Source: Symbiodinium natans (lineage: Eukaryota; Sar; Dinophyceae; Suessiales; Symbiodiniaceae). From it: 49,666 nucleotides of DNA. Each line of letters starts with the position of its first letter. Position 1 is the first letter of the stretch. The notes below the pieces were generated by a model. It did no database searches and was not told where the DNA came from. It was given only the letters and a program-made list of their open reading frames with translations. This document shows, one piece after another, positions 19,125 through 26,959 of this stretch. Made by a program: the position numbers and the translations under genes. The DNA lies in assembly GCA_905221605.1 (NCBI GenBank), contig CAJNDS010000665.1, positions 44,890 through 94,555 of the forward strand, in the 5' to 3' direction.

Positions 19125-19180
19125 GTCCTGACGCTTCTGGTGTGCATAGAAGTTGAAGCGACCTTTAGGCCGCTGGGTTG
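19125..19180 (+). CDS. PPR-like exon
   Basis: After GCAAAG|G at 19,124|19,125 the frame reads VLTLLVCIEVEATFRPLGCV before TGA. V-L-T-L-L-x-x-I-E…R-P fits PPR helix B and loop (A-L-x-L-L-x-x-M-x…x-P-D). C-rich repeats lie upstream and G-rich repeats from 19,200. The exact donor was not fixed. Confidence 0.42.
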
Positions 19181-19199
19181 TGTCTGACTGTAGGGTTGA

Positions 19200-19318
19200 T
19201 GGTTTAGGGTTTAGGGTTTAGGGTTTAAGGTTTAGGGCTTGGGGTTTAGGGTTTAGGGTTTAAGGTTTAGGGTTTGGGGTTTAGGGTTTAGGACTTAGGG
19301 TTTAGGGGTTGAGAGTAA
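19200..19318 (+). repeat. TTTAGGG array
   Basis: About 15 heptamers with TTTAAGG, TTTGGGG and CTTAGGG variants. It precedes an exon directly, an exception to the usual order. Confidence 0.93.
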
Positions 19319-19330
19319 GGTTTTGGGGAG

Positions 19331-19424
19331 GACCTGCGGCTTTGGCGCAGTGAGCTGGATGCCGTGTGCTACAACTGCGCCGTGACCACATGCAGACAAG
19401 GCAGGCAGCGACCCGCAAGGGCAC
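19331..19424 (+). CDS. PPR-like exon, one of the clearest
   Basis: Between GGGGAG|G (19,330|19,331) and GGCAC|GTGACTTAGGG (19,424). The frame reads DLRLWRSELDAVCYNCAVTT then CRQGRQRPARA. E-L-D-A-V-x-Y-N-x-A-V is the hallmark loop plus helix A of PPR units (D-V-x-x-Y-N-A-A-I), and C-R-Q-G-R-Q-R corresponds to the C-E-K-G-x-Q-W turn with W replaced by R. Codons are GC3-rich. G-rich repeats lie on both sides. Confidence 0.62.
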
Positions 19425-19430
19425 GTGACT

Positions 19431-19480
19431 TAGGGTTTAGGGTTTAGGGTCCAGGGTTTAGGGTTTAGGGTTTAGGGGTG
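19431..19480 (+). repeat. TTTAGGG repeats
   Basis: Six to seven heptamers starting six bases after the exon donor. Confidence 0.95.
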
Positions 19481-19805
19481 CATCTCTTATCGGTAGTAGC
19501 AGCCGTCTCTTGGCCATTGGTGCATTTTCTCAGTTTCCTGACGGTACCTTGGCAGCTCTCGCCCCTTCTGCGGCTGGGTCTCCTAGTGGGAACAAGAAGG
19601 GGACCAGCGTGTCGAGACGCATCATACGCGCCCCTTAAACCTGGGCCGACTTGAAGAAGGGGATCCCTTGATACGGGTAAAAAATCGAGATGTTTATTGG
19701 AGGTTCTAAACGCAGCTAACCTTAAGCCTTAAGCGATGAACCCTAAATCCTAAACCCTAAACCCTAAACCTTGTACAAGGGTACCCCGTACCTGAGAGGA
19801 CCCTC

Positions 19806-19915
19806 AGTTCCCAGCTGCCCCAGAGAGGCCAGCAGTGGGAGCTCGCCATGTCGCATAGCGACGCCAGCCGCGCATCGCACGCCTCAGCTCGCCAGGCCGC
19901 ACTTGCTTTTGGATA
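19806..19915 (+). CDS. PPR-like exon
   Basis: One frame reads SSQLPQRGQQWELAMSHSDA then SRASHASARQAALAFG. Q-R-G-Q-Q-W-E-L-A-M corresponds to the PPR turn and helix B (E-K-G-x-Q-W-E-x-A-L). C-rich repeats occur on both sides (19,740-19,770 and from 19,925), so it departs from the usual bracket. The start is uncertain; CCTCAG|T at about 19,807 is one possible acceptor. Confidence 0.5.
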
Positions 19916-19939
19916 CCCTAAACTCGAGACCCTAAACCC

Positions 19940-20115
19940 CAAGCCCTAAGCCTTAAGCCTTAAGCCCGAAGCCTTAAGCCCTAAGCCCTAAGCCCTAAGC
20001 CCTAAGCCCTAAGCCCTAAGCCCTAAGCCCTAAGCCCTACGCCCTACGCCCTACGCCCTACGCCCTACGCCCTAAGCCCTAAGCCCTACGCCCTAAGCCC
20101 TAAGCCCTAAACCCT
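19940..20115 (-). repeat. CCCTAAG/CCCTACG array with shared variant order
   Basis: (CCCTAAG)n, then five CCCTACG, two CCCTAAG, one CCCTACG (20,034-20,095), then CCCTAAG and CCCTAAA. The 5-2-1 order equals that of the array at 10,133-10,194. Confidence 0.97.
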
Positions 20116-20349
20116 GGAGGGTTTGGAAGGTTTAGGTTCTTCCAAACTGTGAGAAGTGTGTACTCTAGGCGCCGGAAGAATTACTAGTAGTATTCCCTCC
20201 TAGTCCCTATATGAGCCCCAACATCCATGTCCCTCAGCTTAACAAGTAGTATTGACCGCTGCTCATTTAGTTCAACTATCATATCTCCCAAAACCTTTTT
20301 TTCGTCACTAAGGCCCCTTTATCATGACCTTGCTGCTGCGTCTAAGCCC

Positions 20350-20440
20350 TAAACCCTAAACCCTCATGCCCATGAGCTTCGGCATCTGGGGGTCCACAGA
20401 AACTGTGGACCTGCGATGGGTCTCCAGAATTTCTTACGGC
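20350..20440 (+). CDS. Exon-like block with possible start codon
   Basis: Between C-rich repeats (20,346-20,365) and G-rich repeats (from 20,440). A frame starting ATG reads MPMSFGIWGSTETVDLRWVS then RISYG. The bracket suits an exon, but no motif is recognised. Confidence 0.3.
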
Positions 20441-20579
20441 TTAGGGTTTCGGGTTTAGGGTTTCGGTTTTAGGGTTTAGCAACCTGGAGGAGGTTCGCGA
20501 TGGCTGACTTCTTCAAAGAGCTGGAGCATGAATTAACAGAGTGTAATGCTGTACGAACATCAGAACGTACGAAAAGAGT

Positions 20580-20790
20580 CATATAATCACATAATCATTT
20601 CATCATATAATCGTATACTCATATAATCATATAATCATATAATCATGTAGTCATGTAGTCATGTAATCGTGTAATCATGTAATCATGTAATCATGTAATC
20701 ATGTAATCATGTAATCATGTAATCATATAATTTATCATCATATAACCATATAATCATGTAATCATGCAATATTCTCATCATATAATCTTG
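20580..20790. repeat. 9-bp tandem repeat ATCATGTAA/ATCATATAA
   Basis: About 20 copies of a 9-mer with two main variants, partly self-complementary (CATATG-like words). The Tyr/Asp/Ile-rich minus frame is its translation. Confidence 0.93.
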
Positions 20791-20925
20791 AAACCATATG
20801 TTGTCACCCACTCCCCTCCACCTCTCCCCACCCACCCACCCCGTGATGCCCCGACCTGAGGAATGTCGAGACAGCCTAGGGCTTGAACCTTCTTGTTTGT
20901 GCGCCCGAAACACTGAACCCCAAAG

Positions 20926-20985
20926 AGGATCCCATCCTTTTCGGCGGTGTTGTCGCGGCCTGCGGCCAAGGCGCCGTACTTAGTT
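20926..20985 (+). CDS. PPR-like exon
   Basis: After CCCCAAAG| at 20,925 the frame reads EDPILFGGVVAACGQGAVLS. D-x-I-x-F-x-G-V-V-A-A-C-G-Q-G-A is PPR loop plus helix A plus turn. A minus-strand frame of 63 aa over the same DNA (starting AAGRDNTAEKDGILFG) is also open, so strand is not certain. The plus reading agrees with the neighbouring exons. Confidence 0.45.
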
Positions 20986-20999
20986 GTCCAGTATCCTAG

Positions 21000-21690
21000 A
21001 GGAACTGAAGGTTAACCTTGGGGATTGTATAGGGACTGTAATTCCCAGAAAGGTTAAAGGCTACTTACTCTACTACTGAGATTCGCTCCACATCGGCAGA
21101 GGCCTTTTTTCTGATCTGATCCCTCACATGGAATCCGACCCCTTCAACCTCCGAACCACAAACTGATTGCTCACATACGCCCTCAAGTCCGTACGCAGAC
21201 CATATGGCCATGCAATGACCAAGAACACGACGGAGTTGACTTTTGTCTCATGGTATTCGTGCTTGGAAGAATATCCAGGCGCATGACCTGGTTCGTCTGT
21301 TTTCACATCTTCAGGGCAAAAGGAAAACAAACGCCGACCACATCCTCAAACAGCAAAGAACCGTTTCGTTCTCAAGGACACAATCCTTGGGACCTCCAAG
21401 TGGTGCTCTGAGTCTCCCACAGAAAAGTTGGAACTGCCAAAGTGACGCTGGCTGTCGGCAGCTGTACGCAGCACATGGCAAACGCAGAAAGGAAATGTCA
21501 CACGGGTAGTTCTCTACACTAGGACCCTTTATATGCCGCCATGTACAGGACCCAATAAAGGGACCTGAATTTAGAGAACTGCCCGCATGGAAAAGTGCCA
21601 ATGCGTTGTGGATACTACATCTACTGTGCCAACTGCTGAACGAATTGAACACCCTTACACAGCATAGGTGGCCCCCCCAGACATAAACCC
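21000..21690. other. Intron-like stretch with overlapping open frames
   Basis: Open frames of 68 and 113 aa (minus) and 88 aa (plus) overlap at 21,124-21,652. None shows a domain. The minus frame at 21,124-21,330 contains a hydrophobic VNSVVFLVIAWPYGL stretch. No splice signals tie them to other exons. Confidence 0.35.
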
Positions 21691-21798
21691 TAGGGTTTAG
21701 GGCTTTGGGCGGTTTAGGGTTTAGGCTTCTAACCCGAAACCTTAAACCCTAAACCCCTAAGCCGAAACCCTCGAAACCTCAAGGCTACATGCCCTGAG

Positions 21799-21879
21799 GC
21801 AGTGCCTGGGCCGTGGCATCCGAGCTCCTGCGCTCTGCTGGCCGCGCGCGGGCGAAGCTCGACCTGGTGCCGGGCTTAA
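21799..21879 (+). CDS. PPR-like exon
   Basis: After CCTGAG|G at 21,798|21,799 the frame reads SAWAVASELLRSAGRARAKL then DLVPG. W-x-V-A-S-E-L-L-R-S is PPR helix B and K-L-D-L-V is the loop into the next unit. GC3 is very high. C-rich repeats lie upstream (21,735-21,780) and G-rich repeats downstream (from 21,893). The donor may be TTAAA|GTCAGG. Confidence 0.58.
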   Translation, partial: AVPGPWHPSSCALLAARGRSSTWCRA

Positions 21880-22419
21880 AGTCAGGGGCTTGCGGGTTTA
21901 GGCTCGGGGTTTAGGAGCTAGAGCCCGGAGCCCTAAACCCTAAACCCTAAGCCCTAAGCCCTAAGCCCTAAACCCTAAACCCTAAACCCTCAACGCAAAG
22001 GACTCTGCAACAAGCTCGGGGCTGTGCCGCATCGGGTCGAGTCAGAGAGCCCAGGCACGAGCCCGAAAAGCCCACCTCAAACCCTCACTGCCCTTCTAAG
22101 GTCGGAACCATGGGCCCTTAGTATGGTCCCTTGGCCTTACCCTTGTCTACAGGGATCCGAAGTGTGGGCCCGTATTCTGAAGAGTGTAAGTAAGGGTTAT
22201 ATAACAAGGGAGCCAACTTAAGGGCCCGGCCCGCCATAGAGGCATTTCCGAGAATAGGCAACCTCAAGCGTGCACCCAAAATGCTGTAGTCCTCCTCATC
22301 GGACCCCACAAAAGGGACCCTTCGCCCGAAACCCTAAGGGATTCCTTCTCAACCCGAAACCCTAAACCCTAAACCCCAAAGCCCTGCTGTCACCCCATCG
22401 CCCCTCCCTCTCGGCCAAG

Positions 22420-22499
22420 GTTCTGCTCTCCAGCGCCTGCACGGCGTCGGAGAAGGGTTCCGTCCCTCAGAGGGATCCTCTACCCATAGGTTTAGGGTT
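22420..22499 (+). CDS. PPR-like exon
   Basis: Between GCCAAG|G (22,419|22,420) and CCATA|GGTTTAGGG (22,499). The frame reads VLLSSACTASEKGSVPQRDP then LPI. V-L-x-S-A-C…S-E-K-G-S resembles helix A and the A-C-E-K-G-S turn with a three-residue insertion. C-rich repeats upstream, G-rich downstream. A minus frame is also open. Confidence 0.42.
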
Positions 22500-22505
22500 T
22501 GGGGT

Positions 22506-22544
<39 letters not shown>

Positions 22545-22556
22545 GGTGTAGGGTAG
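22500..22556 (+). repeat. (TTGAGGG)n array
   Basis: A telomere-like array in which the heptamer is homogeneous for TTGAGGG. Confidence 0.95.
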
Positions 22557-22577
22557 GGGGAATCCCGACTACTTGGG

Positions 22578-22750
22578 TAGGCCCTTGGGATATTTTCATA
22601 TGTTCCCTTTCTGGTGTTTAAGAGGATCATATTTGATTGGGTTTAAGCGGTCATGTTCGGAATGATGTTGATTTTCCCTAATTGGGTTTAAGAGGGCCAT
22701 ATTCGGGGAAAAATCTGTATTTCCTCGTATTGGGTTTGAGCGGATCATAG
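22578..22750 (+). repeat. Dispersed repeat, copy 2, with internal tandem
   Basis: Starts AGGCCCTTGGGATATTTTC, then TTCCCT, then four imperfect units each starting GTTTAAGAGGATCAT or GTTTAAGCGGTCAT and ending near ATTGG. It matches the copy at 499-580 in block order. Confidence 0.75.
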
Positions 22751-22924
22751 TTGGGACGCTATGCTCTATTAAGGGTTACACCTGTTTTCGGAAATGCTCA
22801 TAGTTACTACCGGCGAATCCCAACACTTAATCTCATTATGCCCCGGCCCCAGGACATCACATTCGTCCAAGACTCACTATCCCAAGGCCCCAAAATGGGT
22901 TCGCCCACCATTCTCTTCGGATCC

Positions 22925-23108
22925 CAGCCCTGAACCCTGAACCCTAAACCCTAAACCCAAAATGTTCAATGTCGTCGCCCCAGGTTGAAAGCCCCAAGCC
23001 CGCCCTCTGATTCCCTAAGCGCGAAACCCAAAACCCGAGGCCCAAAACCTTAAACTCCAAGCCCCAAACCCCGAACCCTCAACCCTCAACCCTAAACCCG
23101 AAACCCCA
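22925..23108 (-). repeat. Degenerate C-rich telomere-like repeats
   Basis: CCCTAAA, CCCTCAA and CCCCAAG variants interrupted by about 70 bp of unique DNA. Confidence 0.85.
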
Positions 23109-23119
23109 AGTGAGCTGAG

Positions 23120-23195
23120 GGGGCCGCTGGGAGGACGCGCTGAGAGCCCAAGAGGAGACGTCGGCCGCCGGAGTGCCAGGGGACGTGGCCGCGCG
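23120..23195 (+). CDS. PPR-like exon, one of the clearest
   Basis: Between GCTGAG|G (23,119|23,120) and GCGCG|GTTTGCC (23,195). The frame reads GRWEDALRAQEETSAAGVPG then DVAAR. R-W-E-x-A-L-R-x-x-E-E…A-A-G-V-P-x-D-V-A is a near-consensus PPR helix B plus loop. Almost all third positions are G or C. An in-frame TGA just upstream (23,116-23,118) fits the exon starting at the AG|G. C-rich repeats before and G-rich repeats after (23,222 onward). Confidence 0.65.
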
Positions 23196-23221
23196 GTTTG
23201 CCTTTCGTCATTTTGTGTGGT

Positions 23222-23314
23222 TCAGGGTTTAGGGTTTAGGGTTTAGGGTTTAGGGTTTAGGGTTTGGGGTTTGGGGTTTGGGGTTTGGGGTTTAGGGTTT
23301 AGGGTTTAGGGTTA
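23222..23314 (+). repeat. TTTAGGG/TTTGGGG array
   Basis: About 13 heptamers with a TTTGGGG core. Confidence 0.95.
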
Positions 23315-23511
23315 GTTTTCTATTACCGTGATGCTGCTGATGATTAGCTATGTACATCTCGCGCTAACCAGGCGAGCAGACCCAGTAGCGGGTTTCAACA
23401 TTTAAGGGCTGGGTCGCCAAAATCTACCCGAGTTTAGACAGCGGGGCCTGGTAGGACAAGCAAACCAACCCTAGAAAACCCTATGCCCCAAACCCTAAAC
23501 ACTAAGCCCTA

Positions 23512-23885
23512 GACCGACTCGGGCTTTGTTTTCGTGCATGGGAGTACTTGGGAATCCTTGCAGTCAAGTCCAGCTTTGAGCGTAACCAGCGGGTGGCACC
23601 TGAACAAGACAAAGAGTACCACGGCGAAGTGGGAGAGAAACACATGCTGGGATGTGAAAGAAGCATGTCCTACCATGCGGATGCCCTCATCACGTGGGTC
23701 AAGGCAGACGTGGCCCGTGAGTAAGCAACTTTGTGGAAGGTGGTGTTCAAAGTAAGGCCTGCAGGTACGTTGCTTTTTTTGATGCCCATTTCAACGAGGA
23801 TGTGGCAGCTGAAAGCACCCAGACACAGCGAAAGAGCAAGTACCTGGTAGAGATTAAAGGATGCCGGCCTCGGAGGTTGCCAAAT
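23512..23885 (+). CDS. Two-exon gene fragment, unknown family, 44-nt intron
   Basis: Exon 1 (about 23,512-23,720) reads DRLGLCFRAWEYLGILAVKS … ALITWVKADVAR and ends GA|GTAAGC. Exon 2 starts at 23,765 after CCTGCAG|G and reads YVAFFDAHFNEDVAAESTQT then QRKSKYLVEIKGCR. Joining at phase 2 restores a Glu codon and keeps one frame, removing an in-frame TAA. The intron (23,721-23,764) is canonical GT-AG and very short. The product is rich in charged residues and looks like a soluble protein; I do not recognise it. It lies between PPR-like exons but shares no motif with them. Upstream and downstream limits are unknown. Confidence 0.5.
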
Positions 23886-24039
23886 ATGTGGAAATGCTCC
23901 CTCTTACGTCTCTCTGACTCCTCCTCGCTCAACCCTCGGCCTTAGTCAAGCTCCCTCAACCTTGCACCCCAAGTCTCTAAGCCCTAAACGAATAAGCTTT
24001 GAGCACAAGACCCTCATCCCCATGCTGGCCCGGCCCCCA

Positions 24040-24192
24040 CTGCCCTAAACCCTAAACCCTAAACCCTAAACCCTAGCCCCTAAACCCTAAACCCGAAACC
24101 CTAAACCCTAAACCCTAAACCCTAAATCCTAAATCCCTAAACCCTGAACCCTAAACCCTTAATCCCTAAACCCTAAGCCCTAGATCCTAAAT
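24040..24192 (-). repeat. CCCTAAA array
   Basis: About 20 heptamers with scattered variants, ending eight bases before an exon. Confidence 0.95.
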
Positions 24193-24200
24193 CCTAGAAG

Positions 24201-24272
24201 GTCCTCCAGAATGCAGCCTTGGCTGCTTCGCCGCACTGGCCCACCTCGTTGGCCTTGCTCCAGCAGGCGCCC
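24201..24272 (+). CDS. PPR-like exon, exactly 24 codons
   Basis: Between TAGAAG|G (24,200|24,201) and CGCCC|GTTTAGGG (24,272). The frame reads VLQNAALAASPHWPTSLALL then QQAP. N-A-A-L-A-A is helix A, and W-P-x-S-L-A-L-L-Q is helix B. The donor GT is the first GT of the TTTAGGG array itself, and the acceptor follows the decayed end of the CCCTAAA array. It is the cleanest example of an exon placed exactly between the two array types. Confidence 0.63.
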
Positions 24273-24354
24273 GTTTAGGGTTCAGGGTTTAGGGTTTAGG
24301 GTTTAGGGTTTAGGGTTTAGGGTTTAGGGTTTAGGGTTTAGGGTTTAGGGTTTC
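24273..24354 (+). repeat. TTTAGGG array
   Basis: Eleven to twelve heptamers starting at the exon boundary. Confidence 0.97.
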
Positions 24355-24639
24355 TAAACCCTCGAGCCGCAAGCCTAAACTCCAAACCCTGAACCGAGGG
24401 GGGGGGGTGGGGTCTGGCGGGTGATGGGCTGAGGGCTTTGTTTTCCTGATTTCGCGGCCCTTTTTGTGGAGAAGCCTGGGCTGTGACTCAAGGCTTGTGC
24501 AGAATTAGCTTAGGGTTTGGGGTTTGAGGTTTGGGGTTAAACCCCCAACAGGGTGGTGGTGCTCCTTTACTATGATAGGGAACCTGCGAAAACCCTTAAC
24601 CCTAAACCCCTAGACCCCTCCTACCCACAGTGCGCTACT

Positions 24640-24672
24640 CTTTCACGATGCAGCTGGGGTCGGCAGAGACCC
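24640..24672 (+). CDS. Very short exon-like block
   Basis: After ACCCACAG| a GC-rich block of about 35 nt (CATLSRCSWGRQRP in one frame) is followed directly by a C-rich array. It is too short to assign. Confidence 0.18.
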
Positions 24673-24790
24673 TACCCCCTAAACCCTAAACCCTAAACCC
24701 AAAACCCTAAACCCTAAACCCTAAACCCTAAACCCTAAACCCTTACCCCTAACCCCTAATCCCTAAACCCTAAACCCCAAATCCGAAACC
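24672..24790 (-). repeat. CCCTAAA array
   Basis: Heptamers with CCCAAAA and CCCTTAC variants. Confidence 0.95.
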
Positions 24791-24796
24791 CCAAAG

Positions 24797-24875
24797 GTCG
24801 GGGATGCCACCGTGGTCAGCTTTAGCGCGGTCCTTTCGGCCTGCGAGCAAGGCCCCAAAGCTGCGGGAAGTTGCT
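24797..24875 (+). CDS. PPR-like exon, one of the clearest
   Basis: Between CCAAAG|G (24,796|24,797) and TTGCT|GTTTAGGG (24,875). The frame reads VGDATVVSFSAVLSACEQGP then KAAGSC. D-A-T-V-V-S-F-S-A-V-L-S-A-C-E-Q-G is the textbook dinoflagellate PPR helix A with its A-C-E-x-G turn. Most third positions are G or C. The donor GT is provided by the TTTAGGG array and the acceptor follows the CCCTAAA array. With the exon at 24,201 it lies 525 bp apart, suggesting one exon per part-repeat. Confidence 0.66.
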
Positions 24876-24970
24876 GTTTAGGGTTTAGGGTTTAGGGTTT
24901 AGGGTTTAGGGTTTAGGGTTTAGGGTTTAGGGTTTAGGGTTTAGGGTTTAGGGTTTAGGTTTAGGGTTGG
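24876..24970 (+). repeat. TTTAGGG array
   Basis: About 13 heptamers beginning at the exon end. Confidence 0.97.
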
Positions 24971-25104
24971 GACGCTGCCCCTTGACTCCCTAAACCTTGA
25001 ATCCTAGGCCCTGAACCGAAATATGGGGGTTTCCCAAAAATAGGGGCATCACGAATGTACCCAGAAGAGCCCCCCAATAGGGGTGCCCCTATTTTCAGAG
25101 TTCC

Positions 25105-25252
25105 CCTAAACCCTAAACCCTAAACCCCAAAACCCTAAACCCTAACCCTAAACCCCCAAACCCCAAACCCCACACCCTAAACATGAAACCCTAAACCCTA
25201 AACCCTAAGCCCTAAGCCCTAAGCCCTAAGCCCTAAACCCTACACCCTAAGA
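25105..25252 (-). repeat. CCCTAAA array
   Basis: Heptamers with CCCCAAA and CCCTAAG variants. The short block to the next G-rich array (25,253-25,300) shows no convincing frame. Confidence 0.95.
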
Positions 25253-25299
25253 TCCGAACCTCCCCGAAGCCGAAGGTCGGCACCCTCAAACCAACAAGG

Positions 25300-25386
25300 G
25301 TTTAGGGTTTGGGGTTTAGGGTTTAGGGTTTAGGGTTTAGGGTTTAGGGTTTAGAGTTTAGGGTTTAGGGTTTAGGGTTTAGGGCC
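25300..25386 (+). repeat. TTTAGGG array
   Basis: About 12 heptamers directly upstream of an exon, an exception to the usual order. Confidence 0.97.
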
Positions 25387-25399
25387 CTGGCTTGAACAG

Positions 25400-25480
25400 C
25401 CGCTGCCTGGCTGTCCGCGCTGTCGCTTCTGCACCAGACATCATGGCGTGGCCTCGAGGCCCGATCGTCCTGTCTTGCAA
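25400..25480 (+). CDS. PPR-like exon
   Basis: After TTGAACAG| (25,399) the frame reads AAWLSALSLLHQTSWRGLEA then RSSCLARG. W-x-S-A-L-S-L-L-x…R-G-L-E-A is PPR helix B followed by the loop to the next unit (compare G-L-E-A/P-N). The following G-rich array starts at 25,512. The donor was not fixed. GC3 is high. Confidence 0.58.
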
Positions 25481-25511
25481 GAGGCCGTGATTTGAATAGG
25501 GCTTTGGCTTT

Positions 25512-25605
25512 TAGGGTTTAGGGTTTAGGGTTTAGGGTTTAGGGTTTAGGGTGTAGGGTCTAGGGTCTAGGGTTTAGGGTTTAGGGTTTAGGGTTTAGAG
25601 TTAGG
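25512..25605 (+). repeat. TTTAGGG array
   Basis: About 13 heptamers with TGTAGGG and TCTAGGG variants. Confidence 0.97.
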
Positions 25606-25611
25606 TGTTAG

Positions 25612-25650
25612 GGCCCTTGGGATATTTACATTCTCCCTTATAGGGTTTGA
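25612..25650 (+). repeat. Dispersed repeat, copy 3 (partial)
   Basis: AGGGCCCTTGGGATATTTAC then TTCTCCCT and GGGTTTGAGAG, matching the start of the copies at 499 and 22,578. Confidence 0.65.
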
Positions 25651-25880
25651 GAGTTTGGATTGCCGGGACAGCTTCCCCCCCAAACATGGCCGTACAGAAA
25701 TTCCGAGACCACTTCGGCATGTTTTGTGTTCGATTGCGCTGGATTGTGCTGGTTTGTGCTAGACTGGTTCTGCTCATGATGGGCCACAACAATTGCGATG
25801 TTTAAAGGGTTGCTAGAACGGTTGTTAAGCATGCTGGCTCGTCGTTGGCGCGCCTTACTGCATTCGCCAGGGCAGCGCAC
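25638..25880 (-). CDS. Protein-like open frame on the minus strand
   Basis: An 80-aa frame with RSSNPLNIAIVVAHHEQNQS and NTKHAEVVSEFLYGHVWGG. Composition is balanced and not repeat-derived apart from a short Asn/Gln-rich stretch. It is one of three open minus-strand frames between 25.6 and 27.0 kb. No catalytic motif is seen. A decayed element or an antisense gene are both possible. Confidence 0.22.
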   Translation of the reverse strand: MRCPGECSKARQRRASMLNNRSSNPLNIAIVVAHHEQNQSSTNQHNPAQSNTKHAEVVSEFLYGHVWGGSCPGNPNSQTL

Positions 25881-26039
25881 GGTGTTAGTTGCTTGCTCAT
25901 AAGTCAGTGTTGGCCCGCACTGCTTGTCAGCACCTGTGTTCTTCGTACTGTGTTCTTCGTAGATGCTGCTCTAAGCCTAAACCCTAAACCGTTAAACCCC
26001 AAACCAAAGCCCTACGGGGCCAGAGCTCCGTGCTGCTGG

Positions 26040-26333
26040 TCACACAGGGAGCCCAAGGATTTGGTACTTGGTAGCAAGGTAGCATTGGAGGTTTCGGGCT
26101 GAGAAATGGGCACAGGCGAATGCCATCGCGGTAGCGACAGCGGTTGCAGCAGCCGTTTCAGTGGGAGCCTGAGATATTGTGGCTTCGGTCTGCGCCGCAT
26201 TCTCCACCAACCCTTGCGCAGAGGTCGGATCACTGGAGCCCCCGTTCCCCCTGGCGAGGGTAGCGCCGGTACCAGAACTCATGTACCGGTATGTTGCTGA
26301 GGGTGCCGTGCCGGCAAGAATGGGGGGTCGCAC
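26040..26333 (-). CDS. Protein-like open frame on the minus strand, Ala/Thr-rich
   Basis: A 97-aa frame containing GSSDPTSAQGLVENAAQTEA and TETAAATAVATAMA. Small-residue-rich segments like this occur in linker or N-terminal parts of many proteins, so no function is assigned. The plus-strand frames over the same DNA look less protein-like. Confidence 0.28.
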   Translation of the reverse strand: MRPPILAGTAPSATYRYMSSGTGATLARGNGGSSDPTSAQGLVENAAQTEATISQAPTETAAATAVATAMAFACAHFSARNLQCYLATKYQILGLPV

Positions 26334-26413
26334 ATGGTCTCGGTGTCATGGGGTGGTTCTATGTACATCGACATGAAATCTAACCTACTTTAACCTACAG
26401 CTACAGTAGCAAG

Positions 26414-26490
26414 GGGACGAGTGACCGAGGGCGAGCAGTGGCCGCGCGGGCTTGTGCTGCTCGCCACCTTTTACCAGCAAGGCTCGTCCC
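26414..26490 (+). CDS. PPR-like exon
   Basis: After AGCAAG|G at 26,413|26,414 the frame reads RVTEGEQWPRGLVLLATFYQ then QGSS. T-E-G-E-Q-W-P-R-x-L-V-L-L-A-x-x-x-Q-Q-G matches the turn and helix B of PPR (E-K-G-E-Q-W-x-R-A-L-x-L-L). There are no telomere-like arrays next to it; C-rich sequence lies only at 25,975-26,005. It is the last clear PPR block before 38 kb. Confidence 0.55.
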
Positions 26491-26701
26491 GGAATCAGCT
26501 ATCAGTCAGGAACTGCAGCACCGAGACCAGTAGCAGTGATCAGGCTTTCATAACCTGCAACAGAATCAGAATGTCACCCAATACTCCCCCTAAACTCTAA
26601 ACCCCTAGGCCTCCAAACCGAAACTCTTTGTACCCCAAGCTCGAAAGGTCACCCCACAAAATGCATTGGAGTCATTCACAAGGTTGTCCCGAGGGCGGTC
26701 T

Positions 26702-26959
26702 TCATTCTGGGCCGCTCTCTGGGAGGGGTTGATCTAAGGGGTCCATCTTGGGAAATTGCTTCGGGTTCTCATGGGCTTGCATATGAACATAAGGTTCCTT
26801 TGAAAACAGGCATGTTGATCTGGATGCATCCGTTGGAGGCGGCGAGTGTGACCTGGCAGCCTGCGGGGCGGTGCTAACAGCAGCTCGGCCAGAGAGACTT
26901 CCGTTGACAGCAGGCATAACCATTGACAAAATACCATGACCAGCGATATTCTTAGCCAT
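26702..26959 (-). CDS. Protein-like open frame on the minus strand
   Basis: An 85-aa ATG frame starting MAKNIAGHGILSMVMPAVNG, then a Ser/Pro/Ala-rich part, ending LDQPLPESGPE. It has normal composition and no telomere-like repeats. It would lie upstream of the frame at 26,040-26,333 on the same strand. Family not recognised. Confidence 0.28.
   Translation of the reverse strand: MAKNIAGHGILSMVMPAVNGSLSGRAAVSTAPQAARSHSPPPTDASRSTCLFSKEPYVHMQAHENPKQFPKMDPLDQPLPESGPE

Noticed and set aside
25638-26959. Retrotransposon with reverse transcriptase
   Set aside because: No catalytic YxDD, protease or integrase motif could be seen in any frame, so only protein-like open frames are reported.
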